Positions 54,660 through 64,000 of a stretch of 64,000 nt of DNA are shown piece after piece. The notes under the pieces were generated by a model. It saw only the letters and a program-made list of their open reading frames with translations. It did no database searches and was not told the DNA's origin. Within the stretch, counting starts at the first letter, position 1. Each line of letters begins with the position of its first letter. Position numbers and translations under genes: made by a program. The DNA comes from Moringa oleifera (lineage: Eukaryota > Streptophyta > Magnoliopsida > Brassicales > Moringaceae). The stretch is from the NCBI GenBank assembly GCA_021397835.1, contig JAJFZO010000256.1, positions 1,844,501 to 1,908,500 on the forward strand. The letters run 5' to 3'.

Positions 54660-56270
54660 TCCATTTTTACATTTAGTTTACAGCAAAGAATTTAAATAAT
54701 ATTTTACAATATATAGATATGGATGAAATCTTACCAGTTTTAAAAGTAACATTTGTAAAAAAAAATTAAGTTAAAGTCATTCAATATTTTGGATTTTATT
54801 TTCTTTTTAATTAAAATTTGATTTTTAAAATATATTTAAATAAATTAAAATTTTTAATTTTTTAAATTAAAATTTAATTTAAATTGATTGTAAAAAATAA
54901 TACTATTTTTATTATTAAATTTATCAAATTACTCGAATAAATTTTATCATTTAATTTGAATAATTTTTACTTATGTTTTTTTTATTGTATAATTTTAAAA
55001 AGTAATATTTAAAAATATTAAATTTTTTGTGATGCTAACTTAAATATTTTTTTACTTATGTAAACAATTTCAAGTGAATTTTTTTTAAATATCTTTAAAA
55101 TTTATTTTTTAATAAAATTTAATTTAATTTAAAATTAATAGATTAAGATTTTTTTAGATATATTTTGAAGGTAAAAAATTTAATTGAAGAGAAAATTAGT
55201 AAATTTTAAAGTTTTAAATGATTCTCATTCTAAAAAGTTCAAGCAAGTAAAACCGTAGATTTAAGTGGTTACATCATTAATTTGGTCTTAAATTGACTCG
55301 TTTAATTAATAAAAAAGCTCTTTAAATGTATTTTTACTTATTTTATTTTATTTTAGATATATCATATTTTAAATTAAATAAACATAAATTAAATACCGTT
55401 GCAATGTAGATAATTAAAAAAATCCAATCATTTTTAAACAAATATTATAATTAATTACACTGTATATACTTGTAGTTTAACTCTATAAATTCTCAAATTG
55501 TTTTTTAAATTATCATAAAATAAAAATTTACATTTTGATATTTCATCTAATAAATTTAATTAACTTGAGTGTTACAAGATAATCTTTGTTTTACAAAGTA
55601 TGATAATTAATAAATAGATATTGTAAAAAAACAAAATTATATATTTTTATTTAGTTAAAATAAAAATCTTATCTCTTCTTTGTTTAGTGTAATTAATTAA
55701 AAACATTAAAATGGTTGAAATAATAGCACTTTCAAAATATAAATAAGGAAAGTAATTAAATATTTACATAATATCATTATTATATATCAATATTTTTTAA
55801 GATATCAAACTAAAAATCTATGATTTAAATCAATAGAACCTTGTTTGAATTTAAAACATAAATTTATTTTTGTATTGAAAAACTATGCAACATGAGACTC
55901 TACCATTTTAGCTGTCACCTAAACAAACACAACAAATGATAGATCCAAAATCAATAATTTTTATATTAATTTTACTTGATTTTTTTAAAAATTATAATAT
56001 TTTTAATTTAATAAAAATATTTATTATTATTATTATAAATTAGTAAATTTTTTTGAAATTTTATATTAAAATGTTCACCATAAACTCAAAATTGATAAAT
56101 ATTAATAAAAATTAATGTTTTTAATTAATTTAAATTATGTTAAAATTAAAAAATTAACATTGATTACTTAAAAATAAATAATAAATATATATTATTTTAA
56201 ATTATAATTTTTTTAATTTTATAATAACAATATGAGTTTAAGTTATTACCAAAATTAAAATTTTTATAAA
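54660..56270 (+). repeat. AT-rich repeat region, copy C
   Basis: A/T-dominated. At about 54880-55090 it follows the landmarks of copy A: TTGATTGTAAAAAATAATAC, TTTTTATTATTAAATTTATC, then GTGATGCTAACTTAAATATT and TTATGTAAACAATTTCAAG. There is no coding content. Confidence 0.5.
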
Positions 56271-56274
56271 TAAA

Positions 56275-56600
56275 TCCATCAATACCGAGGCAAAGGCTTG
56301 GGCATGAGCAGAAGCACCTGGTGCAGGCCAGTTTAGGGTGAATTTTTCACGAGTTTGCCTGGGGTTGAGGCTGGACCCAACGAGACGCGGCGCGAGCCAA
56401 CTTGTGACTGGGCTCGGCTCATCTGGGCAGAGAGCCGGAGCTCGGAGCTGAACTGAACCCGGGGAGTGGGGTGAGGTCCGTTGGATGGTCCGATTGCCAC
56501 GCGCATGATTACTCACCTAAGAAACGCAGTTTTGGCTGTCGTTCATCCACGTGGAATCTATGGTCAAATCGATACTTTAACTTACATTATTTGGCAATTA
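56275..56600. other. GC-rich island in AT-rich DNA
   Basis: About 300 bp with G/C-rich words (GACGCGGCGCGAGCC, GAGAGCCGGAGCTCGGAGCT) and CCACGTGG near 56549, in sharp contrast with both sides. No gene is recognised; the 92-codon minus frame is probably a composition effect. Confidence 0.4.
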
Positions 56601-56819
56601 TTATTGGGTTTCTCGTTCCATTGGACCGACTGCATGTGAATGTGCATATAATGGAGGGTAAATATGAAAATTTATTATAAATAATTAAATGTGTCACTCG
56701 CATGTTTTTCATGCCTGGCATATGGTAATCTGTTATATAAAAATTAGATGAAAACATTACTTCAGGCGTCAGAATTATGGCAATTTTTTTAATAATCATT
56801 TAGTAAAATAAATTAAGAT

Positions 56820-57350
56820 AAAACTATTTTTAAAATAAAATTTTCATCAAATTCTAATACTTATTTTATATTTTAATCAAATTTTCATATTTAAAAAATT
56901 AATAATTAAATTTTAATTTATAAATTTAATTTAAGTTAAACTTTAATTTAAATGATTATAAAAATAAAAAATGTTTTTGTTATTGAAATTTCTTAAAAAT
57001 AATTTAAATAAAATTTTACTATATTTTTTATTATTTAAATTTAAATATTTTTAATATAAAATCTATTTTTTATTAATTTTTAAAATTTTTGAAAATATAA
57101 ATTTTTAAAATATAAAATTTTAATGTTTAAAAATGTTTAAAACTTTTTTATAATGATAGTTTAAATATTTATTTATATAAAAATTTAATTCAAAATTTAT
57201 ATTTTTAAAAATTTTTAATTTTAAATATTATTAATTTTTAAAATTTTAATAAAATAATTTAAGTTGAATTAATAAATTAAAATTTAATTTATTATTTTTT
57301 AAATATAAAAATTTGATTAATAATATAAGATAAAAATCATAAGAGATCTT
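56820..57350 (+). repeat. AT-rich dispersed repeat, copy D
   Basis: At about 56930-57200 the landmarks recur: AATGATTATAAAAATAAAAA, GTTATTGAAATTTCTTAAAA, then TTTTTTATAATGATAGTTTA and AATATTTATTTATATAAAAA. Direct orientation relative to copy A. Confidence 0.5.
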
Positions 57351-57499
57351 TACCCTTATTTTTACTATAAATTTAAATAATCTTAATCTGTGGAATGATC
57401 CATTTTAGAAAGGTAAGAATTATAGCTCTTCCGTTTTTTTAAAAAAATTAAAAACTAAAAACTAAAAATATGAAAAGACAATTAACGATTATATTTTAA

Positions 57500-58705
57500 C
57501 ATTTAAAAAATATTACTGTGGGTATCACGGGAGCATGACTTTAATGGGTTCCAATGGGCGGGCACTGACGGGGCATATAAACCAGGCATATCCTCCTCTT
57601 GTTCTTCTACATTGGCCGTCACCCAACTTTCATCACAGACAAATGGTATACTTCCTTTTAACGACAACTCCGTCTGTCAACGACCGTTCAACCGTGTCAC
57701 TGTCGGTGACGCCTTCTTGCTGCTCTTGACGTGAAAACGGTAAAAGAGACAATAAAATGAAAAAATAATAAATTGAAAAACGGAAAGAAGTATTTTCATT
57801 TTTCTTTCGTCCCAGATAGATCTGCTCTCTTTTCGCATCCTCCATATCTAAATTTCTCTCCCAGTCCCGAGCTCAACAAACATAAGTCTTTCGAGGTCAG
57901 CTTCTGCTCCTTGTTCTTTCTTCTTGGTCACTGGGTTATATCTTATTTCTATTCAACTATTGTCGAGTTTTTCCTGGCGATTTATCCGTCTCTCTTCATT
58001 GATTGGTGATGGTTATTATACTTTACATGCTTTTAATTTTGACACCTTTCGTTTATGGCTAAGGGACCCCTAGCAAAATTGGGATAATTTGTGTTTCAGT
58101 ATGGTTCGTGTTTCTAGGGATTGGGGGTGTAGATCTAATTTTGCAAGTTTAGAATGTTTTGTTCGTTTGTGTCTCGTAACCCTATTGGCTCGCAAAGCTG
58201 ATTGCAATGAAAGAGGAAGAAAGAATTTGGGATCTTTAACGTGGATATAGTTTTGCATTTCAAGTGATGGAAATGATTTCTGCAATAAGCCGACTATTAG
58301 GGTTTCTTTTTTTTTTCTTTTTTTTAATTAAAAAAGGAAAAAAAATGTTGCAAAAGTTGCTGAACATTGACCTCCTCTTTTCCTTCTTGTTTCTCTGGAT
58401 TAACCAAATGCAGATTAGGGATATTTCCCATCTTGAATATGTTCTCAGTTTACATGAGTGCCTCCTCCTGACCCCTTTTTTGATGATCTGTTTTTACGAA
58501 ACTGGAATCAAACACACATTTGTTCATGTGCAAGTCTCTGTTATGAGTATTATTCTTTGGTTCGAATGAAAATTACTATGTTATTCATGGAAAAGCTTAA
58601 AGGAAATGGATGTCCTGCTGCTGAACTGCTGCACAATTTTTTTAGTACGTATTGATTTGACTGCAATTTTTCATCTGTGTGCAGGGTTTCTGAATCTTAA
58701 ATTGG
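57500..58705 (+). promoter_or_regulatory. RER1 promoter and leader intron
   Basis: A TATA-like CATATAAACC near 57574 precedes a pyrimidine-rich leader. The interval from about 57895 (TTTCGAG|GTCAGC) to 58684 (TGTGTGCAG) is probably a 5' UTR intron that ends 22 nt before the ATG. Confidence 0.45.
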
Positions 58706-60274
58706 ATGGAGGGACTTGGGGGTGACAGTGCCTCAGTGGCATCACCTGTATCACAAAGGGCACATGAGGTGTGGAGGATATATCAGTATTATCTGGATAA
58801 GACAACTCCTCATTCAGTTTATAGATGGATTGGAACCCTTGTCATAGCTGCCATCTACTGTCTACGGGTTTATTATATTCAGGGGTTCTACATCATTTCC
58901 TATGCTCTTGGGATATATCTACTCAATTTGCTAATTGGATTCTTGTCACCCTTGGTTGATCCTGAGGTAGAAGTTACTGATGGGCCTCTGCTGCCAACAA
59001 AAGGTTCAGATGAGTTCAAGCCATTCATCCGCCGACTTCCTGAGTTTAAGTTCTGGTAATTGAAGAAATATAATTTGTTGCATATGCTGTTAGCTATTAG
59101 TTCTTACTAATTGAAGTGTAATCTTTACAGCCTTATGAGTTTCTGTTAATCAGTTGGGTTTTCATGCTTTGGCTTCAATTCATTCTTTAGACCTCTTATT
59201 TCAAAATTCTTCTGTTGTGTGGATTATCCAGAGAAGTGATAGAAATTGGGAATAATGTCAGATGCATGCTAGGAAGTCCTGACTCCTGAATCATCTGTGA
59301 AGTTAAGAATATGAAAGTATATTGACCACTCTCATTGTTGAAAGCCATTACTTTGCAGAATGTTGATCAAGACTTCTCCATGAAAAGCCCTTTCTCTTCT
59401 TTACAGCAATATCATCTTCTCATAAATGTTATTACCATAAAACCAAAATGTGGAACACTAATTGAAGGTTAAGATACATATTTCCCCTGTTGATTTTACT
59501 TGAACTTCATGAGGTGCGGGTGGCTGAACCTATGACATTGTTATGATTTTTTCTTTACATCCATTTGTATATGTATATGCCATCATGATAATGTAACAAA
59601 GCCTTACCTTGTACCGGGTACTTTTGCTCATGTGAGAATAATTTCTTTTCACAAAGTTGAGCTACTCTTGCATGTCAACCATGTTACTCAGAACCGAGTG
59701 GGACAACATGGGATGTAGTATGTGTTCGGGTTGGATGCATTAATTTTCCTTAGATATATTGACTTGCATACTTTAGCTCCATTTATTTCTAGTTAATCAC
59801 TTGTATTTCTTTTTGACATTTAAGGTATATGATCCTTTTTGGGATGTGATAAATGGCTCTGAATCCTTTGTTCATATTTGTACATGCTTTTCCTATTATG
59901 ATGCCAGGTACTCCATGACAAAGGCTTTCTGTATAGCATTTGTCATGACGTTCTTTTCCATGTTCGATGTTCCTGTCTTTTGGCCTATATTACTTTGTTA
60001 CTGGATTGTTCTCTTTGTCCTTACAATGAGACGCCAAATTTCACACATGATCAAGTACAAGTACATCCCATTCAACATTGGAAAACAGGTGGGTTTCAAG
60101 TGCTTCAACTTTCTTTTTCTCTCTTCCACAACTGCTTCTGCAAGCAGTTTTTGTTCATCTGGAAAGGTATTACATGTAGTCGTGCTTGGAAGCTAACAAT
60201 CCAAATTTTTTGTTCTTGGACAGAGGTACGGCAAGAAATCTTCAGCAGGTAGCAGTGGCTTTCGTGGGGACTGA
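58706..60274 (+). CDS. RER1: RER1, ER retrieval receptor
   Basis: Golgi membrane receptor that returns escaped ER membrane proteins through COPI vesicles. Exons 58706-59055, 59908-60088 and 60224-60274; 193 aa, the family length. Four hydrophobic segments form two hairpins, around [54 protein letters not shown] and [17 protein letters not shown]. Conserved signatures are [15 protein letters not shown] and [20 protein letters not shown]. The tail is Lys/Ser-rich, as in plant RER1A/B. In Arabidopsis, RER1A and RER1B sit next to APL3 and APL4, matching its position here downstream of APL3. Confidence 0.96.
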
Positions 60275-60793
60275 AGCGATTAGAGTTGATAGATGAAGTA
60301 GAAAAGGGCCTGGAGAAGAAAGGAAATAGGCAGTGTGAAGATTCACGATAATTGATTTTTACCTATTTAGGGACAAGCATTTTATGTATGGATTAATTAC
60401 GCAGTTACAAACAAAAAAGTTCATTTGTGGCTGGAGAGGAAAGTGCTGAACTTCTAGAGGTGAAACTTCATTGTTTATACATATTTGATTTAAGTTTTTT
60501 GCGATTGTTGGAAATGTAATCTGCATGAAACATCATTATTTCATTTCACCTTCCTGTTTCTTCTATATTAGTTGTGAAGGATTCCCTGTGCTAATCACCT
60601 GTAGTATCAGTGAAATTTAATGCCAGAAAGATTTTGAGTTTAAAAGTTTCTTTTGCACTAGCTGTTGCCCGGTTCAATTTGGGGATTTATCAAATGGCTA
60701 TTGTTTTTTCCTCAGTTTGAGATGGATGAATTGGTTTGTCCTTTCTGATTGAGCATCTATGGCATTTGCGCCTTCAAGAATTGGGAGTGCATG

Positions 60794-60827
<34 letters not shown>

Positions 60828-61640
60828 TTTGTTGCAGAGGAAACTAGTGGAAGGGAAATGCCAAGGATAGAAAAATGAAAGGATTTTTATGTGTATGCAA
60901 AATGAAAAGACAAGATTGATTGTTAAAATCTGGCATAATGGTTTTTATTATTTATCTCGTTCATGCTTGAAATTTTGTTTTAATAGAGTGACACTTCAGA
61001 GAGATTTTTTTGCCAGGAGAGTTTGGGACAATGATATTTATTGGTACTGCATTTTTAGAGTAGTTTGATTTCAGGATTTATTTTTGAAAGATGAAATTAA
61101 TTTTTAATTATTTTTTGACATTATTTGGTACTAATCATTTTGTTTATATGTGTGTCATGTTAATGATTATTTATTTTTAAAATTTTAATTAAATATGCAT
61201 TTTTTAAAAATAAAACAATAGTAAGAATTATGTAAAATATTAATGATATGTTATTTGTTAATTTGAATCAAATTTAGTTTTATCAAAAAATTTTAAAATA
61301 CTTAAATAAATAATTTTAAATTGTAAATTTTGACTTAAAATTTACTTATGAATATTAGATATTTTTAAATAATAAGAATGTATTTTTAAAATTTTTATTA
61401 TTAAAAAATTGTTTAAATTTAAAAAATAACTTAAAATAGAAGATAAAATTTTTAAAAAAATTTTAATAATGAAATTATGTTTAATTTCAATAATTTAAAT
61501 TAAATTTCAAATAATATGAAATTAATAAATTCAATTTTAATTTATAATTTTTAAAATATTAAATTTAATTTAATGTGCAAAATTTTAAATAACTTTTATC
61601 TTAAAAAATAATTGTCAAATCAATTACATTCCAAAAGCAG
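60275..61640. other. RER1 3' flank, CT microsatellite and AT-rich DNA
   Basis: RER1 3' UTR, a (CT)n microsatellite at about 60796-60824, then AT-rich DNA from about 61080. The part near 61320-61400 weakly resembles the dispersed AT-rich repeat in reverse orientation. Confidence 0.5.
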
Positions 61641-61679
61641 CAAATTGAAAGAAAAGAAAAATATTCTGTTTAAAAGTTT

Positions 61680-61939
61680 CCTAGCCCAAGAAAGTTAAGG
61701 CCCAGTGATGAGAAGAGGAAACGGGCAACTGCCTTCTCTCATGCTGGTTCATAAGGAACCCCAAATGCTATTCCGCAATTTTTTCCCCCACTCTCTGTGT
61801 CAGAAGAGTGCTCTCTTAAGCCTCACTAAAACCCTAACTTCCGTAGTCTTTTCTCTCTTTTCTCCCCTTCGCACCAAGTGCATATACATATTGATTTGAA
61901 GAAGAAAAGAGCGAAAGGAAACTAGAGGAATCTACTGGA
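61680..61939 (+). promoter_or_regulatory. SPB1 promoter/leader: site II and telo-box
   Basis: GGCCCA at 61699-61704 (site II in reverse) and telo-box AAACCCTAA at 61828-61836, followed by a pyrimidine-rich stretch. The combination is usual for ribosome-biogenesis genes and is shared with RPS25 in this window. Confidence 0.55.
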
Positions 61940-64000
61940 ATGGGGAAAGTGAAAGGGAAGCATCGGTTGGATAAGTATTACCGGCTAGCCAAGGAGCACG
62001 GTTACCGATCCCGTGCATCATGGAAGCTGGTGCAGCTCGACTCCAAGTACTCCTTCCTCCGTTCTGCCCACGCTGTACTCGACCTCTGCGCCGCCCCCGG
62101 TGGTTGGATGCAGGTCGCGGTGCAGCGAGTCCCAGTTGGCAGTTTGGTCCTCGGCATCGACTTGGTACCCATTGCTCCGATTCGCGGAGCAGAAGCTATG
62201 GAGCAGGACATCACTAAGCCGGAGTGCAAAGCCAAGATCAAGAAAGTTATGGAGAAGCACCGGGTCAGTGCTTTTGATGTGGTCCTCCACGATGGTTCCC
62301 CCAATGTGGGTGGTGCCTGGGCCCAGGAGGCCATGAGCCAGAACGCCTTGGTTATTGATTCTGTCAAGCTGGCTACTCAATTCTTAGTTCCAAAAGGAAC
62401 ATTTGTTACTAAGGTACTGCCTTTATTGTGTTGAATTCCAGCCCGTCCCACTTTGGGCTAAATTGAATTACATTGTTTTTGTGAAATTAAAGCGTTGAAC
62501 TGGATTGTTTTCCAATTAAATGTTTTTGTGAATTATTAGATCTAATCATTAACCATGCCAATTGTGTTCTTTTGTGTTGAAAATGAAAGAATGGATTTGG
62601 GTTGTTGTACATGTTAGATTTGATTTTTGTGTAGTTGATTGTTTATAAATATCGGTGTTGTTTTTTATCCTTGTGTTATTAATGATATTTGATTGATTGG
62701 CGCGAGTGACTTTGAGCTATACATGTAATAGAAATACTGATTGAGCATCACTACAACATTGTGTGCTGTTTACAAGTCTTAATTTGACGGTTTTTTTTTC
62801 CCTCTTTCTGGTCATTTCTGTCCAATTAGGACTTGTCTTCTTATTTTTGTTTTTAATGCTGTCTACTGATTGTATTCTTTTTGTGTCTAACAATGTTCTT
62901 TCAGTGCTTCATTTAATGAAAAATTTGTTTCTCAATTTAACCAAAACATCTGTAGTGTTTGCTCTTCTAACAGTTTTTCTTATCTGTGTTGATTGATGAG
63001 TTTGTTGGTGACTTAAATGACACATGATTCGTTTTTTAGAATAACTTTCCCTTGCAGAAATGCACATGTTTTAGAGAATTATTCATGAATAATCTATAGT
63101 TGACATAATTGCTTTGTTGGCCATTTGGTTCTGATGTTATTTGAAATCTCTAAGCTTATCCTATATTTTTGGCCTTGTATAGGTTTTCAGGTCACAGGAC
63201 TACAGTTCTGTCCTCTACTGTCTTAAGCAGGTGATTTTTTTGGCCATCTATGGGCAGATATCTTGTTAGTCTTTATCCTTTACGAACTTCTCTGACATTG
63301 GAACTTTGTGTATAGTTATTTGAGAAGGTTGAGGTGGATAAGCCAGCAGCTAGTCGTTCAGCATCAGCTGAAATATATATTTTGGGGTTTAAGTACAAGG
63401 CCCCTGCTAAAATTGATCCACGTCTACTTGATGTGAAGCATCTGTTTCAGGGCTCTATAGAGCCCCAAAAGAAGGTATTTATGTATTTAAAATACAATAA
63501 GAACGATTTCAATCCTGTTATTATTTTGTTTCTCTTCTTTAATATTCTCATCTTATTCGTGTGAATTTTTTTTATAGGTGGTGGATGTGCTTAGAGGAAC
63601 AAAGCAAAAGAGACACCGTGATGGGTGAGCGTTCCTTATTTAACAAATATAATTATGTATGTATTTGTCATACAATTTTAATGTTGATTATTTGATCAGA
63701 AGCCAGGTTGACTGCTTATGTTTTATTGGTTGAATAAACTATCCCTTGAAATGTGTATCTATGTTATTACCATCTGGTGACAAAGTTTTACTCACAGGTA
63801 TGAAGATGGGGAGACTATTTCGAAGAAAGTGACTCCAGCTGCTGAATTCATTTGGTCTGACAGTCCTCTTGAGATCCTTGGTTCAGTGACTACCATAACC
63901 TTTGATGATCCACGTTCTCTGCCTATCAAGGATCATAGTTTGACTACAGAGGAGGTCCTCCCTCTCCCCTCCCTCCTCCCCCCCCCAACCCAAAAAAAAA
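61940..64000 (+). CDS. SPB1: SPB1/FtsJ-like rRNA 2'-O-methyltransferase (3'-truncated)
   Basis: Nucleolar AdoMet-dependent methyltransferase needed for 60S ribosome assembly. Visible exons: 61940-62413, 63183-63230, 63316-63474, 63578-63624, 63798-63954; phases join and the gene runs on past the window. The FtsJ domain is clear: KHRLDKYYRLAKEHGYRSR, the SAM site VLDLCAAPGGWMQVA, VPVGSLVLGIDLVPI and the catalytic-region VVLHDGSPNVGGAW. Later exons hold SAEIYILGFKYKAPAKIDP, typical of the Spb1 family rather than short FtsJ proteins. The last visible intron starts GTCCTC, a weak donor, and continues into C-rich and A-rich runs at the window edge. The central DUF3381 and C-terminal Spb1 domains are not in view. 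Confidence 0.93.

Noticed and set aside
56238..56516. 92-codon minus-strand frame in the GC-rich island
   Set aside because: Pro/Arg/Ser-rich with no homology; typical of chance open frames in GC-rich DNA.

Overview
This is nuclear DNA from a flowering plant, most likely a eudicot. The genes have many introns, GT-AG borders and polyadenylation signals. They lie in AT-rich intergenic DNA, and there is one intron-containing tRNA-Tyr. The protein set matches Arabidopsis closely in content and partly in order. I cannot fix the species; a woody rosid is only a guess.

Layout, left to right: (1) a 5'-truncated plastid diaminopimelate decarboxylase gene (lysine synthesis); (2) a gene-poor AT-rich stretch with an 83-bp tandem repeat, and two inverted copies of an AT-rich repeat around a promoter-like island; (3) bifunctional dihydrofolate reductase-thymidylate synthase (about 8.9-14 kb); (4) two minus-strand genes, a BCS1-type AAA-ATPase and a small DUF4408/DUF761 membrane protein; (5) about 4 kb of AT-rich DNA ending in tRNA-Tyr(GTA); (6) a tandem array of six defensin genes (25-34.7 kb), the last of which has lost its start codon; (7) 40S ribosomal protein eS25; (8) a repeat and promoter region; (9) the large subunit of ADP-glucose pyrophosphorylase (APL3-like); (10) a CBS-domain (SNF4/gamma-like) protein with a ~200-bp internal duplication; (11) a minus-strand PCH1-like phytochrome-pathway protein; (12) AT-rich DNA; (13) RER1, the Golgi-to-ER retrieval receptor; (14) the 5' half of SPB1, the rRNA 2'-O-methyltransferase, cut by the window end.

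There is no operon logic, but the order is informative. From memory, Arabidopsis keeps DHFR-TS, RPS25 and PCH1/PCHL as neighbours at At2g1636x-16370 and At4g34550-34570, and keeps RPS25, APL3/APL4 and RER1 as neighbours at At4g39200-39220 and At2g21580-21600. This window holds both sets in one interval, so it probably shows the order before duplication and gene loss.

The most unusual items are: the ATA-for-ATG change in the sixth defensin; a hairpin with compensatory changes just after AATAAA in the defensin 3' regions; the duplicated exon-intron-exon piece in the CBS gene, which creates a frame-breaking chimeric exon; three GC-AG introns; a Gly-to-Arg change in the thymidylate synthase phosphate loop; and an E2F site in the DHFR-TS leader. 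Exon borders were set by hand from splice consensus, reading phase and remembered homologues, without transcript data.
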